NCBI GenBank assembly: GCA_017467625.1 | Contig: JAFUSN010000001.1 | Location: forward strand, 22,663 to 86,662 | Direction: 5' to 3' | Length of the DNA stretch: 64,000 bases | Source: RGIG1681 sp017467625 | GTDB taxonomy: Bacteria; Bacillota; Clostridia; Christensenellales; UBA1242 | Shown: positions 41,963 through 50,821 of the stretch, one piece after another | Numbering within the stretch: position 1 is the first letter of the stretch | Layout: the number at the start of each line of letters is the position of its first letter | Position numbers and translations under genes: made by a program | The notes under the pieces: generated by a model | Databases searched by the model: none | What the model saw: the letters and a program-made list of their open reading frames with translations, nothing else | Told to the model about the DNA's origin: nothing

Positions 41963-43660
41963 ATGTTCAGAGAAAAAATTGTTGAATTATTCAAAAATAA
42001 TCAATTTGAAGAACTTGAAAAATTTGTAGAAAAAATTGAAAAATCTGAATATGACGAACTTGCTAAAGAGTTGAGTTCAATTGATAAAGAACTTTTAGCT
42101 GACATTATGCCAAAGCTTCCAGAAGAAGTTTCAGCTGAAATTTTCATGAAGTTTCCTGAAGATTTGCAAAAATTTTTAACGGAGAATATTAGTGATATTG
42201 AATTTGAAGCTGTTGCAGAAGAACTTTTGGATGCTGATGCTGAAGACAATGTTTCAACTGAAGTTTTAAATGAAATTTTGCTGAAAGCTGATGCAGATGT
42301 TCGACATGAAAAACTTTTGGAAATTATTGATGAACTTGAAAATAAAAACTTTTCAAAACTCAAACCTCTTTTAAAGGAAATGGATCCGGTTGATATTGCA
42401 GATGTTATGAGCGATATTGACGATGAAAATGTGGCTGTTTTGTTCCGTCTTCTTCCTAAAGATACTGCAAGTGATGTTTTTGTTAACATGGATTCTGATG
42501 CACAAGAGATTTTGATTAAGTCATTCACCGATAAAGAACTTGGATTTATTATCAATGATCTCTTTGTTGACGACACAGTTGACATTATTGAAGAAATGCC
42601 ATCAAATGTTGTTAGGAGAATCATCAAACTTTCAAACAGTGAAACAAGGGATAGCATTAACAAACTTTTAGGATTTCCAAAAGACAGTGCTGGAACAATT
42701 ATGACAACAGAACTTGTTACCCTTCGTGCAAAAATGAGAGTTGAAGAAGCATTGAAAAAAATTCGCAGACAAGCCCTGGACAAAGAAACAATTTACACTT
42801 GTTATGTTACAGATGATGAAAAACATTTACTTGGAACAGTTTCACTTCGTGATTTAATTGTTCATGCTCCAACTGACAAATTAAGTTCTTTTATGACTGA
42901 AAACTTTATTTCAGCTCATACGCACGACGATAAAGAAGAAGTGGCAAACTTACTTAAAAAATATGACCTTCTTGCAATTCCAATTGTGGATAGTGAAAAC
43001 AGAATTAATGGTATTGTTACTGTTGACGATGCTATGGATGTTTTGCAAGATGAAGCAACTGAAGATATTAGTATGCTTCACGGTGTTACTCCTACTGCAA
43101 AACCATATCTTCAAACAAGTGTTTGGTCAATTTTTAAATCAAGAGTGCCTTGGCTTTTGCTTTTGCTGGTTTCAGCAACATTCACAGGGCTTATCATTAA
43201 CACTTATGAAAGTACTTTGAATGAACTCAGTCCGCTTTTGTTTGCGTGTGTTCCAATGCTCATGGACTCCGGTGGCAACGCTGGAAGTCAAGCATCCGTT
43301 ACCGTTATTCGCTCACTTGCACTTGATGAACTTCACCCAAAAGATGTTTTAAAAGTCGTTTGGAAAGAAATTAGAGTTGCTGTTATGCTTGCTGCTGTGC
43401 TTGCAGTTGCATGTTTTGCAAAACTTCAACTTATTGATAAACTCATTTTTGGATATGATTACACAATTTTAGTTTCAGTTGTTGTTTCAATTGCACTTTT
43501 TGTTACAATTTGCATTGCAAAAATGGTTGGCGCCTGTCTTCCACTGTTGGCTAAAAAGTTTAAACTTGACCCAGCAGTTGTTGCAAGCCCATTTATCACA
43601 ACAATTGTTGATGCAGTTTCACTCATGCTTTTCTGTCAAATTGCAATTATGATTTTATAA
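41963..43660 (+). CDS. mgtE: Magnesium transporter MgtE with extended N-terminus
   Basis: A 565-residue Mg2+ channel, about 100 longer than usual. The cytoplasmic part has an MgtE N domain (about 140-245, MDPVDIADVMSDIDDENVA), two CBS domains (about 250-380) that sense Mg2+, then five transmembrane helices with MDSGGNAGSQASV and the C-terminal pore segments. An extra helical, acidic N-terminal segment (about 1-110, LPEEVSAEIFMKFPEDLQKF) looks like a second, divergent N domain. GGAGG lies 8 bp before the ATG at 41963. It is a single gene under the M-box. Confidence 0.94.
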   Translation: MFREKIVELFKNNQFEELEKFVEKIEKSEYDELAKELSSIDKELLADIMPKLPEEVSAEIFMKFPEDLQKFLTENISDIEFEAVAEELLDADAEDNVSTEVLNEILLKADADVRHEKLLEIIDELENKNFSKLKPLLKEMDPVDIADVMSDIDDENVAVLFRLLPKDTASDVFVNMDSDAQEILIKSFTDKELGFIINDLFVDDTVDIIEEMPSNVVRRIIKLSNSETRDSINKLLGFPKDSAGTIMTTELVTLRAKMRVEEALKKIRRQALDKETIYTCYVTDDEKHLLGTVSLRDLIVHAPTDKLSSFMTENFISAHTHDDKEEVANLLKKYDLLAIPIVDSENRINGIVTVDDAMDVLQDEATEDISMLHGVTPTAKPYLQTSVWSIFKSRVPWLLLLLVSATFTGLIINTYESTLNELSPLLFACVPMLMDSGGNAGSQASVTVIRSLALDELHPKDVLKVVWKEIRVAVMLAAVLAVACFAKLQLIDKLIFGYDYTILVSVVVSIALFVTICIAKMVGACLPLLAKKFKLDPAVVASPFITTIVDAVSLMLFCQIAIMIL

Positions 43661-43665
43661 AAGAA

Positions 43666-43693
43666 AAAAACCACCAAAAATTTGGTGGTTTTT
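43666..43693 (+). terminator. Intrinsic terminator after mgtE
   Basis: AAAAACCACCAAA and TTTGGTGGTTTTT form a strong stem ending in T. Confidence 0.88.
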
Positions 43694-43700
43694 GTTTACA

Positions 43701-43729
43701 AAAAAAAAGATGGAAGCCCATCTTTTTTT
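43701..43729 (-). terminator. Terminator of the ribosomal supercluster
   Basis: A short hairpin, GATGG and CCATC, with long A and T runs, follows rplQ on the minus strand. Confidence 0.78.
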
Positions 43730-43730
43730 A

Positions 43731-44240
43731 TTAAATAAGTTCAACAATAGCCATTTGAGCATTGTCGCCACGACGAATTGTTGTTTTAAGAACTCTTGTA
43801 TATCCGCCCTTTTGACCTTTTTCTTTTGCTCTTTCAGCATATTTTGGAGCAAGATCATCAAATATCTTTTCAACAAGTGGCATTTGAATTCCATTTGTTC
43901 TAGCTTCAAAATCAGCTGGTTTTTCGCCTTTTTGCTTTTGCTCTTGTCTGTCTTCAACTAAAGCAATAATTTTTCTTCTAGCGTTCATTTTGCGAACACC
44001 ATCTTTTGAAACTGTAACAGTTTTTTCTTTTCCGTTTTTATCAGTTGTTTTCTTTTCAACTGTTACAACATCTTCATAAGAATTGATTGCCAAAGTGAGA
44101 ATTTTTTCAGCTTGACGAGCAGCAGCTTTCGCTCTGTCAAAAGTTGTTTCAATACGGCCATACCACAAAAGGTCTGTTGCAAGATTTGAAACCAAAGCAA
44201 GTCTTTGGTCAGTTGGCTTTCCTAATTTTCTTGTGTCCAT
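43731..44240 (-). CDS. rplQ: Ribosomal protein L17
   Basis: A 169-residue 50S protein near the exit tunnel. It has RKLGKPTDQRLALVSNLATDLL, and the C-terminal GGYTRVLKTTIRRGDNAQMAIVEL is typical. A charged insertion (about 55-125, TVEKKTTDKNGKEKTVTV) makes it longer than the usual 112-130, as in some Clostridia. It ends the operon after rpoA. Confidence 0.97.
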   Translation of the reverse strand: MDTRKLGKPTDQRLALVSNLATDLLWYGRIETTFDRAKAAARQAEKILTLAINSYEDVVTVEKKTTDKNGKEKTVTVSKDGVRKMNARRKIIALVEDRQEQKQKGEKPADFEARTNGIQMPLVEKIFDDLAPKYAERAKEKGQKGGYTRVLKTTIRRGDNAQMAIVELI

Positions 44241-44251
44241 ATTTTCTCTCC

Positions 44252-45205
44252 TTAATCTTCGTTAGTCTTAAGACCAAGTCCAAGACTTTCAAGTTTATGA
44301 ATAACTTCATCAAGTGATTTTCTTCCAAGGTTTTTAACTTTAAGCATGTCATCTTCTGATCTTTTGATTAAATCTTCAACAGTGTTGATGCCCGCTCTCT
44401 TTAAACAGTTGTATGAACGAACTGATAAATCCATATCTTCAACGCTCATAACAAGAAGTTTGTGAACCTTGTCTTCTTCACGGCTAACCAAAATGTTTGT
44501 GTTAGCCATATTGTCAACGAGTTCAATGAATAAGTCATTATACTCGTTCATAAGTTTAGCTGATAAACTTATGACTTCTTTAGCTGAAACAGTTCCGTTT
44601 GTTGTTACTTCCAAAGTAAGTTTGTCAAAGTCTGTGTTTTGACCAACACGAGTGTTTTCAACAACATAACTTGCTCTACGAACTGGTGTGTAGATGCTGT
44701 CAATAGCGATATAGCCAATTGGAAGGCTCATATCTTTATTTTTGTCAGCAGGAACATAACCTCTTCCCTGTCCAACTAAAATGTCCATATCGAGTTCACC
44801 ATCAGCTTCAAGTGTGCAAATATACATGTTTTTGTTCATGATATGCACTTCATCATCTTCAGCAATGTCACCAGCAGTAACAACTGCAGGTCCTTTAGCT
44901 TTAAGTTTTAATGTTTTTTTGAAATTTTTGTCATCGGAATCAATTTTAACTGCTAAGCCCTTCATGTTAAGGACAACTTCAGTAACATCTTCCTTTGCAC
45001 CTTTTAGGGCCATGAATTCATGGTCCACACCAGCTATTCTAATGTTAGTAACAGCTGAACCAGGAAGGCTAGATAAAAGAATTCTTCTAAGTGCGTTTCC
45101 AATTGTTACACCGAAACCCTTTTCAAGTGGTTCAACAACAAATTTTGCGTATGATCCACCTTTTTCTTCTTCGCATTCAATCCTTGGTTTTTCAATATTT
45201 AACAT
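44252..45205 (-). CDS. rpoA: RNA polymerase alpha subunit
   Basis: A 317-residue subunit that dimerises to start RNA polymerase assembly. The N-terminal domain (about 1-230) shows GFGVTIGNALRRILLSSLPG; a linker leads to the C-terminal domain (about 250-310, LSVRSYNCLKRAGINTVEDL) that binds UP elements and activators. It lies between rpsD and rplQ, as in the conserved alpha operon. Confidence 0.98.
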   Translation of the reverse strand: MLNIEKPRIECEEEKGGSYAKFVVEPLEKGFGVTIGNALRRILLSSLPGSAVTNIRIAGVDHEFMALKGAKEDVTEVVLNMKGLAVKIDSDDKNFKKTLKLKAKGPAVVTAGDIAEDDEVHIMNKNMYICTLEADGELDMDILVGQGRGYVPADKNKDMSLPIGYIAIDSIYTPVRRASYVVENTRVGQNTDFDKLTLEVTTNGTVSAKEVISLSAKLMNEYNDLFIELVDNMANTNILVSREEDKVHKLLVMSVEDMDLSVRSYNCLKRAGINTVEDLIKRSEDDMLKVKNLGRKSLDEVIHKLESLGLGLKTNED

Positions 45206-45229
45206 ATGCTTCCCCTCACAATTTAAATT

Positions 45230-45850
45230 TTATTTTGAGTAAAGTTCGATAATAAGATGTTCTGAAATAGTTAAATCAATATCATCTCTTGCAGGAAGAG
45301 CAACAACTTTTCCTGTAAGTTTTGATGAATCAAATTCAAGCCACTTTGGAACGACAACTTTTGCATCTTTAATTGCAGCAAAAAGTTCACTCTTTGCGCT
45401 CTTTTCTTTAACAGAAATTACATCACCAACTTTAACTTGATATGATGGAATGTTAACTGTTTTTCCATTAACCAAAATGTGTGCGTGGTTAACAATTTGT
45501 CTAGCTTGAGCACGGCTTGCACCAAGTCCAAGGCGATAAACAACATTGTCAAGTCTTCTCTCTAAAAGACTGAGCATAATTTCACCAGTTTTTCCTTTCA
45601 TTCTGGTTGCGCTTTCATAGTATCCTCTAAATTGCTTTTCAAGTAAACCATAAGCTCTTTTTACTTTTTGTTTTTCACGAAGCTGAATTAAATATTCACT
45701 AGGTTTCTTTCTTGTGGTTGGGTGAACGCCAGGAGCAACTGGTCTTCTTTCCATCGCACATTTTTTAGAAGTGCATCTTTCGCCTTTAAGGAAAAGTTTA
45801 GCACCTTCTCTTCTACATAATCTGCAATCTGCATCAATATATTTTGCCAT
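45230..45850 (-). CDS. rpsD: Ribosomal protein S4
   Basis: A 206-residue primary 16S-binding protein. It has the zinc-type N-terminus with four Cys (DCRLCRREGAKLFLKGERC and SKKC) and an S4 RNA-binding domain around residue 95. S4 typically controls its own synthesis. It follows rpsK. Confidence 0.98.
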   Translation of the reverse strand: MAKYIDADCRLCRREGAKLFLKGERCTSKKCAMERRPVAPGVHPTTRKKPSEYLIQLREKQKVKRAYGLLEKQFRGYYESATRMKGKTGEIMLSLLERRLDNVVYRLGLGASRAQARQIVNHAHILVNGKTVNIPSYQVKVGDVISVKEKSAKSELFAAIKDAKVVVPKWLEFDSSKLTGKVVALPARDDIDLTISEHLIIELYSK

Positions 45851-45865
45851 TTCTTTCTCCTTAAA

Positions 45866-46270
45866 TTAAATTCTTCTTGGTTTTGGTGGACGGCAACCAT
45901 TGTGTGGGATTGGAGAAATATCTCTAATCATTGTAACTTCAAGGTCAGCAGCTGCTAAACTTCTAACAGCTGATTCTCTTCCATTGCCTGGTCCCTTAAC
46001 ATAAACTTCGACTGATTTTAAGCCATAATCTTTGGCAATTTTAGCAGCTTTTTCAGCAGCTTGACCAGCTGCGAAAGGTGTGCTCTTTTTGCTACCTTTG
46101 TATCCAAGTGCACCAGCTGAACAAGCAGCAAGTGCATTTCCTGCAGCATCAGTAACAGTTACGATTGTGTTGTTGAATGAAGATTGGATGTAAACTCTAC
46201 CTTTATCAACATTAGCAGTTACTTTACGCTTTTTTGCAGTTGTTTTTTTAACATTTTTCTTCTCTGCCAT
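45866..46270 (-). CDS. rpsK: Ribosomal protein S11
   Basis: A 134-residue 30S platform protein with family motifs YIQSSFNNTIVTVTDAAGN and PIPHNGCRPPKPRRI. The first 20 residues are Lys-rich. It lies between rpsM and rpsD in the alpha operon. Confidence 0.98.
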   Translation of the reverse strand: MAEKKNVKKTTAKKRKVTANVDKGRVYIQSSFNNTIVTVTDAAGNALAACSAGALGYKGSKKSTPFAAGQAAEKAAKIAKDYGLKSVEVYVKGPGNGRESAVRSLAAADLEVTMIRDISPIPHNGCRPPKPRRI

Positions 46271-46286
46271 TTCTACTTATCCTTCC

Positions 46287-46682
46287 TTATTGTTTTTTTC
46301 CTGGTACTTGTTTTTTAAGTTTGTTTGCACCACCAGCTTTCTTTGGACCTTTTCTTGTTCTTGCATTTGATTTTGTGTTTTGACCACGAACAGGAAGCCC
46401 TGCTTTGTGTCTAAGTCCACGATAACTCTTAATTTCGGTAAGTGCTTTAATATTCATGTTAACAACTCTTCTAAGTTCACCTTCAGTTGTTAAATGCTTA
46501 TCCATATATTCACGGATTTTACCGATTTGCTCTTCTGACAAATCTTTTACTCTTGTGTCAGGGTCAATTTCAGTAGCTTTCAAAATTTTGTTAGAAGTTA
46601 CTCTGCCAATGCCATAAATGTATGTAAGGCCAATTTCAACCCTCTTTTCATTTGGTAAATCTACACCACTAATACGTGCCAT
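46287..46682 (-). CDS. rpsM: Ribosomal protein S13
   Basis: A 131-residue 30S head protein contacting the 50S subunit and P-site tRNA. MARISGVDLPNEKRVEIGLT starts the family; the end (QNTKSNARTRKGPKK) contacts tRNA. GGAGG precedes the ATG at 46682. The 172-bp gap to rpmJ is wider than the rest of the cluster and has an A/T-rich stretch where an internal promoter is possible, but none is clear. Confidence 0.98.
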   Translation of the reverse strand: MARISGVDLPNEKRVEIGLTYIYGIGRVTSNKILKATEIDPDTRVKDLSEEQIGKIREYMDKHLTTEGELRRVVNMNIKALTEIKSYRGLRHKAGLPVRGQNTKSNARTRKGPKKAGGANKLKKQVPGKKQ

Positions 46683-46854
46683 TTTATCCTCCACAGATAT
46701 TTTTTAATTTTAAAATGTTTATTGTTACTGCGATATGAAATTTTTGCCGCATTTCAATCGCTTTTATAGTTTTGTATATGAAAGATGATATTTGGCAAGT
46801 GGAATGTCTTGTTTCTCCAAATATAATCTTCCATAAACAAAACCAAAGAGAAAA

Positions 46855-46971
46855 CTAACCCTGAACTTGTTTATGTTTAGGATTTTTGCTACAAATGACT
46901 CTAACTTTACCGTTTCTCTTAATTACTTTACAACCATCACACATAGGTTTTACACTAGGTCTAACTTTCAT
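46855..46971 (-). CDS. rpmJ: Ribosomal protein L36
   Basis: A 38-residue protein MKVRPSVKPMCDGCKVIKRN with the zinc ligands C11, C14, C27 and H33 (CSKNPKH). This is the zinc-type form. The gene sits between infA and rpsM, its normal place. Confidence 0.97.
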   Translation of the reverse strand: MKVRPSVKPMCDGCKVIKRNGKVRVICSKNPKHKQVQG

Positions 46972-46988
46972 TGTCTTTTCTCCTGCTT

Positions 46989-47207
46989 TTATTTACTACG
47001 CCAAATAATTCTGCCACGAGTTAAGTCGTAAGGGCTAATTTCAAGTTTAACCGTGTCGCCCTCATAAACACGAATAAAATTTTTCCAGAGTTTTCCGGAA
47101 AGGTATGCGGTCACAATGTGTCCGCCTGCAATTTGAACTTTGAATGTTGCGCCAGGCATTGCCTCAACAACAACTCCTTCAGTTTCAATAACATCATCTT
47201 TACTCAA
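46989..47207 (-). CDS. infA: Translation initiation factor IF-1
   Basis: A 72-residue OB-fold factor that binds the ribosomal A-site during initiation. It has the family core VVEAMPGATFKVQIAGGHIV and the ending DLTRGRIIWRSK. It is preceded by a wide gap (81 bp) that contains a perfect palindrome, and the usual map gene upstream is missing. Confidence 0.98.
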   Translation of the reverse strand: MSKDDVIETEGVVVEAMPGATFKVQIAGGHIVTAYLSGKLWKNFIRVYEGDTVKLEISPYDLTRGRIIWRSK

Positions 47208-47253
47208 AAGTGTTTTCCTCCAAATTGAGTTTGAATTTTAAAGAAATTTATCT

Positions 47254-47277
47254 GGAAAGCCGGAGCTCCGGCTTTCC
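47254..47277. repeat. Perfect 24-bp palindrome between adk and infA
   Basis: GGAAAGCCGGAG followed immediately by its exact reverse complement. There is no T run on the minus strand, so it is not a normal terminator. In RNA it would be a long stem with almost no loop; it could be a processing or stability element, or a protein-binding site. Confidence 0.8.
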
Positions 47278-47288
47278 ACCAATTTCAA

Positions 47289-47951
47289 TTATTTTACAAA
47301 TTCGCTGAGCCCTTGTATATTGCTCTTTTTGAATTCATTTAACATGTTGCTATAGCTCTGTTCTGGTGAACTTTCACCACGAACTGTAACAACCTTGCCC
47401 TGCTGTTTGAAATAGTCAAGAATTGGAAGTGTTTCGCTTTGATAAACATTGTAACGAGTTTTATAAGTTTCCTCGTTATCATCACTTCTAATTCCCCATT
47501 CTCCGCCACATTTAGGGCATTTTTCATAGCCTAAATTCCAACTTGTGTTATAAATATATCCACAATTTTTGCAAGTTCTTCTTCCAACAACCCTTTCTAA
47601 AAGAGTGCTATATGGAACCTCTAAATTAACAACAACATCAATGTCAGTAATTTTTTCTCTTACAAAAATTTCAAGTTGGTCTGGTGTTCTTGGAAATCCA
47701 TCGAGAACAAATCCATTTTGAACATCACTTTGACTGAGTCTATTTTTAATCATTCTGCAAATAACTTCAGTTGGAACCATCTGTCCCTTATCCATGTATT
47801 CTTTTGCAAGAACGCCTTCCTTGTCACCTCTTGCAACGCTAGCACGAAGAATGTCACCCATTGAAACTGTTGGAAGATTATATTCTTCTGAAAGCATGTT
47901 GGCAAGTGTTCCCTTTCCAGCCATAGGTGCTCCAAACATTAAAAACTTCAT
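47289..47951 (-). CDS. adk: Adenylate kinase
   Basis: A 220-residue enzyme equilibrating ATP, AMP and ADP. The P-loop is GAPMAGKGT (7-15), where the usual third Gly is Met. The lid carries a four-Cys zinc site (CKNCGYIYN and CPKCGG). DGFPRTPDQ binds AMP. It follows secY, 32 bp away. Confidence 0.97.
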   Translation of the reverse strand: MKFLMFGAPMAGKGTLANMLSEEYNLPTVSMGDILRASVARGDKEGVLAKEYMDKGQMVPTEVICRMIKNRLSQSDVQNGFVLDGFPRTPDQLEIFVREKITDIDVVVNLEVPYSTLLERVVGRRTCKNCGYIYNTSWNLGYEKCPKCGGEWGIRSDDNEETYKTRYNVYQSETLPILDYFKQQGKVVTVRGESSPEQSYSNMLNEFKKSNIQGLSEFVK

Positions 47952-47983
47952 AAAATTTCTCCTATTTGTTATTTATTGGGCCA

Positions 47984-49288
47984 CTATAAGATGTTTTTGT
48001 GTCGTTTCATCATCAGTTGAGCTTCAAGTTGTTGTTGGAACTCAATTGCAACGCTAACTACAATGAGCATTCCGGTTGCTGTGAATGAGTTAAGCAATCC
48101 TTGTTGACCAACTGCTACAACAGAAAATAGCACAGATGGAACAAGTGCGATAAACGCAAGGAAAATTGCTCCAAAAAGTGTGATTCTGTTTGAAACCTTT
48201 TTAAGATAATCAGTTGTTGGTTTTCCTGGACGAATACCTGGAATGAAACCACCATGTTGCTGAATATTTAAACTTACATCAGCTGGATTAAATTGAATCT
48301 GTGCATAAAAGTATGCAAAGAACAAAATAAGCAAAGCTGTTAAAATGCTATAAATTACAGAACCTGTTCCAATGTAATTGAACCAGAATCCTGCAAATCC
48401 ACCACTGTTTTTGCTAAGTCCACAAAGTGACATTATAAGTGATGGGAATGTGATTACGGCTGACGCAAATATGATTGGCATAACACCACTTGCGTTAACC
48501 TTCATTGGAATGTATGATGATTGACCGCCATACATTTTTCTTCCTTTAACTTGTTTTGCATATTGAACAGGAATTTTTCTTTCTGCCATATCAACAAATA
48601 CAATGAGGAAGAATACAACTAGCACAAGTGCAAGGAAACCTAAAAGTTCCCACAAATATGTTAAGTTATTTGAAATATTGCTAATTGCATTTAATAATGA
48701 TTGTCCTGCAGTTGCCAAGATACCAACAAAAATGATGAGTGACAATCCGTTACCAATACCTTGCTCTGTGATTTTGTCGCCGAGCCACATTGTGAAGCAT
48801 GTTCCAGCCATCAAAATTACAATAACAACAACATTAGTAAGCCAAAGTAAATTTTCACCAAAAATTGGTTGGATATAACTTGAACCAAGTCCAAGAACAA
48901 TTCCAAGAGCCTGTGCAAGTGCAAGCACGAGTGCTACAATTTTTGTAATCATATTAATTTTATTTCTTCCCTCGTCACCCTCTTTTGAAAGTTTTTCAAG
49001 AGAAGGAATTGCAACTGATAAAAGTTGCACAATAATTGATGCATTGATGTAAGGAGTTACACCAAGCGCTAAAATTGCAGCATTTGAAAGTGCACTACCA
49101 GAAACAGTGTTCAAAAGTGATAACACACCTGTAACATCATTACCAGCAATACCTTCATAAAGGTCGCTTGAAAGTCCAGGAGTTGGAAGATAGCAACCGA
49201 GTCTATAAACGAGTAAGAGAAGTAGTGTTATAATTATACTCTTTCGTAATTCGCGATTCTTTAACGCGCTTCCAAGGGTTTTGAACAT
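47984..49288 (-). CDS. secY: Preprotein translocase subunit SecY
   Basis: A 434-residue channel protein with ten transmembrane helices, the core of the SecYEG translocon. LGCYLPTPG opens the first periplasmic region, and GLSLIIFVGI and RKIPVQYAKQ are conserved. The stop overlaps nothing; its start overlaps the rplO end by one base. Confidence 0.98.
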   Translation of the reverse strand: MFKTLGSALKNRELRKSIIITLLLLLVYRLGCYLPTPGLSSDLYEGIAGNDVTGVLSLLNTVSGSALSNAAILALGVTPYINASIIVQLLSVAIPSLEKLSKEGDEGRNKINMITKIVALVLALAQALGIVLGLGSSYIQPIFGENLLWLTNVVVIVILMAGTCFTMWLGDKITEQGIGNGLSLIIFVGILATAGQSLLNAISNISNNLTYLWELLGFLALVLVVFFLIVFVDMAERKIPVQYAKQVKGRKMYGGQSSYIPMKVNASGVMPIIFASAVITFPSLIMSLCGLSKNSGGFAGFWFNYIGTGSVIYSILTALLILFFAYFYAQIQFNPADVSLNIQQHGGFIPGIRPGKPTTDYLKKVSNRITLFGAIFLAFIALVPSVLFSVVAVGQQGLLNSFTATGMLIVVSVAIEFQQQLEAQLMMKRHKNIL

Positions 49289-49731
49289 TATTTTACCTCA
49301 ATTGTTCCGCCTGCAGCGGTAATTTTCTTAACTGCTCCATCTGTAAATTTTGCAGCTTGAACATTTAAAGATTTGGTGAGAGTTCCATTTCCAAGAACTT
49401 TTAAACCATATGGTTCAATTTTAGAAATGATGTTTTTTGATTTTAATAGTTCAACTGTAACAGTTGTTCCATTGTCAAAAACTTCAAGCTCTCCAACATT
49501 AATTGTAGTATAAACCTTTCTGAAGTTATTTGTAAAGCCAAATTTTGGAAGTTGACGAATAAGAGGCATTTGTCCGCCTTCAAATCCTGGTCTAACTCCA
49601 CCACCGCTTCTAGCGTTTTGACCTTTATGACCTTTTCCAGAAGTTTTTCCAACACCTGAACCAATTCCACGGCCAAGTCTTTTTGTTCCTCTGGTTGAAC
49701 CTTCAGCTGGTTTCAATTCATGAATTCTCAT
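49288..49731 (-). CDS. rplO: Ribosomal protein L15
   Basis: A 147-residue 50S assembly protein. It has the long basic Gly-rich N-terminal arm (GRGIGSGVGKTSGKGHKGQN) and a globular C-terminal part with the family ending. It lies between rpmD and secY. Confidence 0.98.
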   Translation of the reverse strand: MRIHELKPAEGSTRGTKRLGRGIGSGVGKTSGKGHKGQNARSGGGVRPGFEGGQMPLIRQLPKFGFTNNFRKVYTTINVGELEVFDNGTTVTVELLKSKNIISKIEPYGLKVLGNGTLTKSLNVQAAKFTDGAVKKITAAGGTIEVK

Positions 49732-49742
49732 TAGGTTTCTCC

Positions 49743-50192
49743 TTATTTTACTTCTTCAACTTGAACTAAGTGTTTAACAACAAAAATCATTCCTCTTGTT
49801 GCCTTGTTGTCAGGAACAATGTTTGATGAATGTGTTTTGTTAAGTCCAAGCGCCTTAAGTGTTTTTATTTGTTTTTCAAGTCTGCCATAAGCGCTCTTTA
49901 CAAGTGTAACTTTAAGCATTGGTCCATTTTTCTTTTCTGCTTTTGGAGCTGCTTTAGCTACAGTTTTTGGAGCTTCTGCTTTAACTTCAGCAACAGCCTC
50001 TGCCTTTTGAGCAGCTTCTGCTTTTGGTTTTGCAGTGGTTTTTGCAGCTGTTGTTTTTGCAGCTGTGGTTTTTGGAGCAGCTGTTTTTGGAGCAGCTGCC
50101 TTTGGAGTAGCTGCCTTTGTTGTCTTTTTAGCAGCGGTTGCTGCTTTGGTTTCAGAAGACTTAACTGTGGTTGTTTTCTTTGTTTCTGCCAT
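49743..50192 (-). CDS. rpmD: Ribosomal protein L30 with long N-terminal extension
   Basis: A 149-residue protein. Residues 92-149 (MLKVTLVKSAYGRLEKQIKT, then HSSNIVPDNKATRGMIF) are a normal L30. The first 91 residues are low-complexity Ala/Lys/Thr/Pro, with repeats such as AAPKTAAPKTTAAKTTAAKT, resembling histone H1-like or nucleoid tails. No ribosome binding site precedes M92, so the extension is probably translated. It lies in the standard rpsE-rpmD-rplO order. Confidence 0.95.
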   Translation of the reverse strand: MAETKKTTTVKSSETKAATAAKKTTKAATPKAAAPKTAAPKTTAAKTTAAKTTAKPKAEAAQKAEAVAEVKAEAPKTVAKAAPKAEKKNGPMLKVTLVKSAYGRLEKQIKTLKALGLNKTHSSNIVPDNKATRGMIFVVKHLVQVEEVK

Positions 50193-50206
50193 ATCTCGTC
50201 TTCCTC

Positions 50207-50812
50207 CTATCTAATTTCATCAACGCTCTTTCCACGAATTGCAGCAATTTGTTCTGCTGTTCTAAGAGCTTTGAGTCCTTCAAAAGTTGCTTTTACACAG
50301 TTTACTGGGTTGTTTGAACCATAAAGTTTTGTTGTGATATCTTTAATTCCAGCAAGTTCAACAACATCACGAACTGCACCACCTGCAATAATACCTTTTC
50401 CTTCTGATGATGGCATCATGATAACTTTGGTTGTTCCAAATTTACCAATAACGTCATGAGGAATTGTGGTTCCATCAATGCATACATTGATCATATGTTT
50501 TTTAGCAACAAGTGTTGCTTTTTCAATTGCTTGGGTTACATCAAGAGCTTTTGCAAGTCCGATTCCAACTTTACCATTTTTATCTCCAACAACCATAAGA
50601 GCGTCATAACGAAGTGTTTTTCCACCCTTGGTTACCTTTGAAATTGGGTTTAAGTAAATCATTCTTTTTTCAAGTCCATCAGAAACCTTTTCTGGACGAC
50701 GGTTTTCTCTTCTTGGCTTTCTGCCATTTTTACCGTTTTCTTTCTTGTTTTCTGTTTCAGCAGTTGGAGTTTCAACTACTTCTTCTTGTTTAACTTCTAA
50801 TTCTTCTGCCAT
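50207..50812 (-). CDS. rpsE: Ribosomal protein S5
   Basis: A 201-residue decoding-centre protein. The S5 core starts near residue 45 (LEKRMIYLNPISKVTKGGKT) and includes the GIGLAKALDVTQAIEKA and GIIAGGAVRDV motifs. The first 44 residues are an extra acidic/basic disordered extension (VVETPTAETENKKENGKNG). Confidence 0.98.
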   Translation of the reverse strand: MAEELEVKQEEVVETPTAETENKKENGKNGRKPRRENRRPEKVSDGLEKRMIYLNPISKVTKGGKTLRYDALMVVGDKNGKVGIGLAKALDVTQAIEKATLVAKKHMINVCIDGTTIPHDVIGKFGTTKVIMMPSSEGKGIIAGGAVRDVVELAGIKDITTKLYGSNNPVNCVKATFEGLKALRTAEQIAAIRGKSVDEIR

Positions 50813-50821
50813 AACTACCTC

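Noticed and set aside
42001..42783. 260-codon frame antisense to mgtE
   Set aside because: Low-complexity Ser-rich shadow of the mgtE coding sequence.
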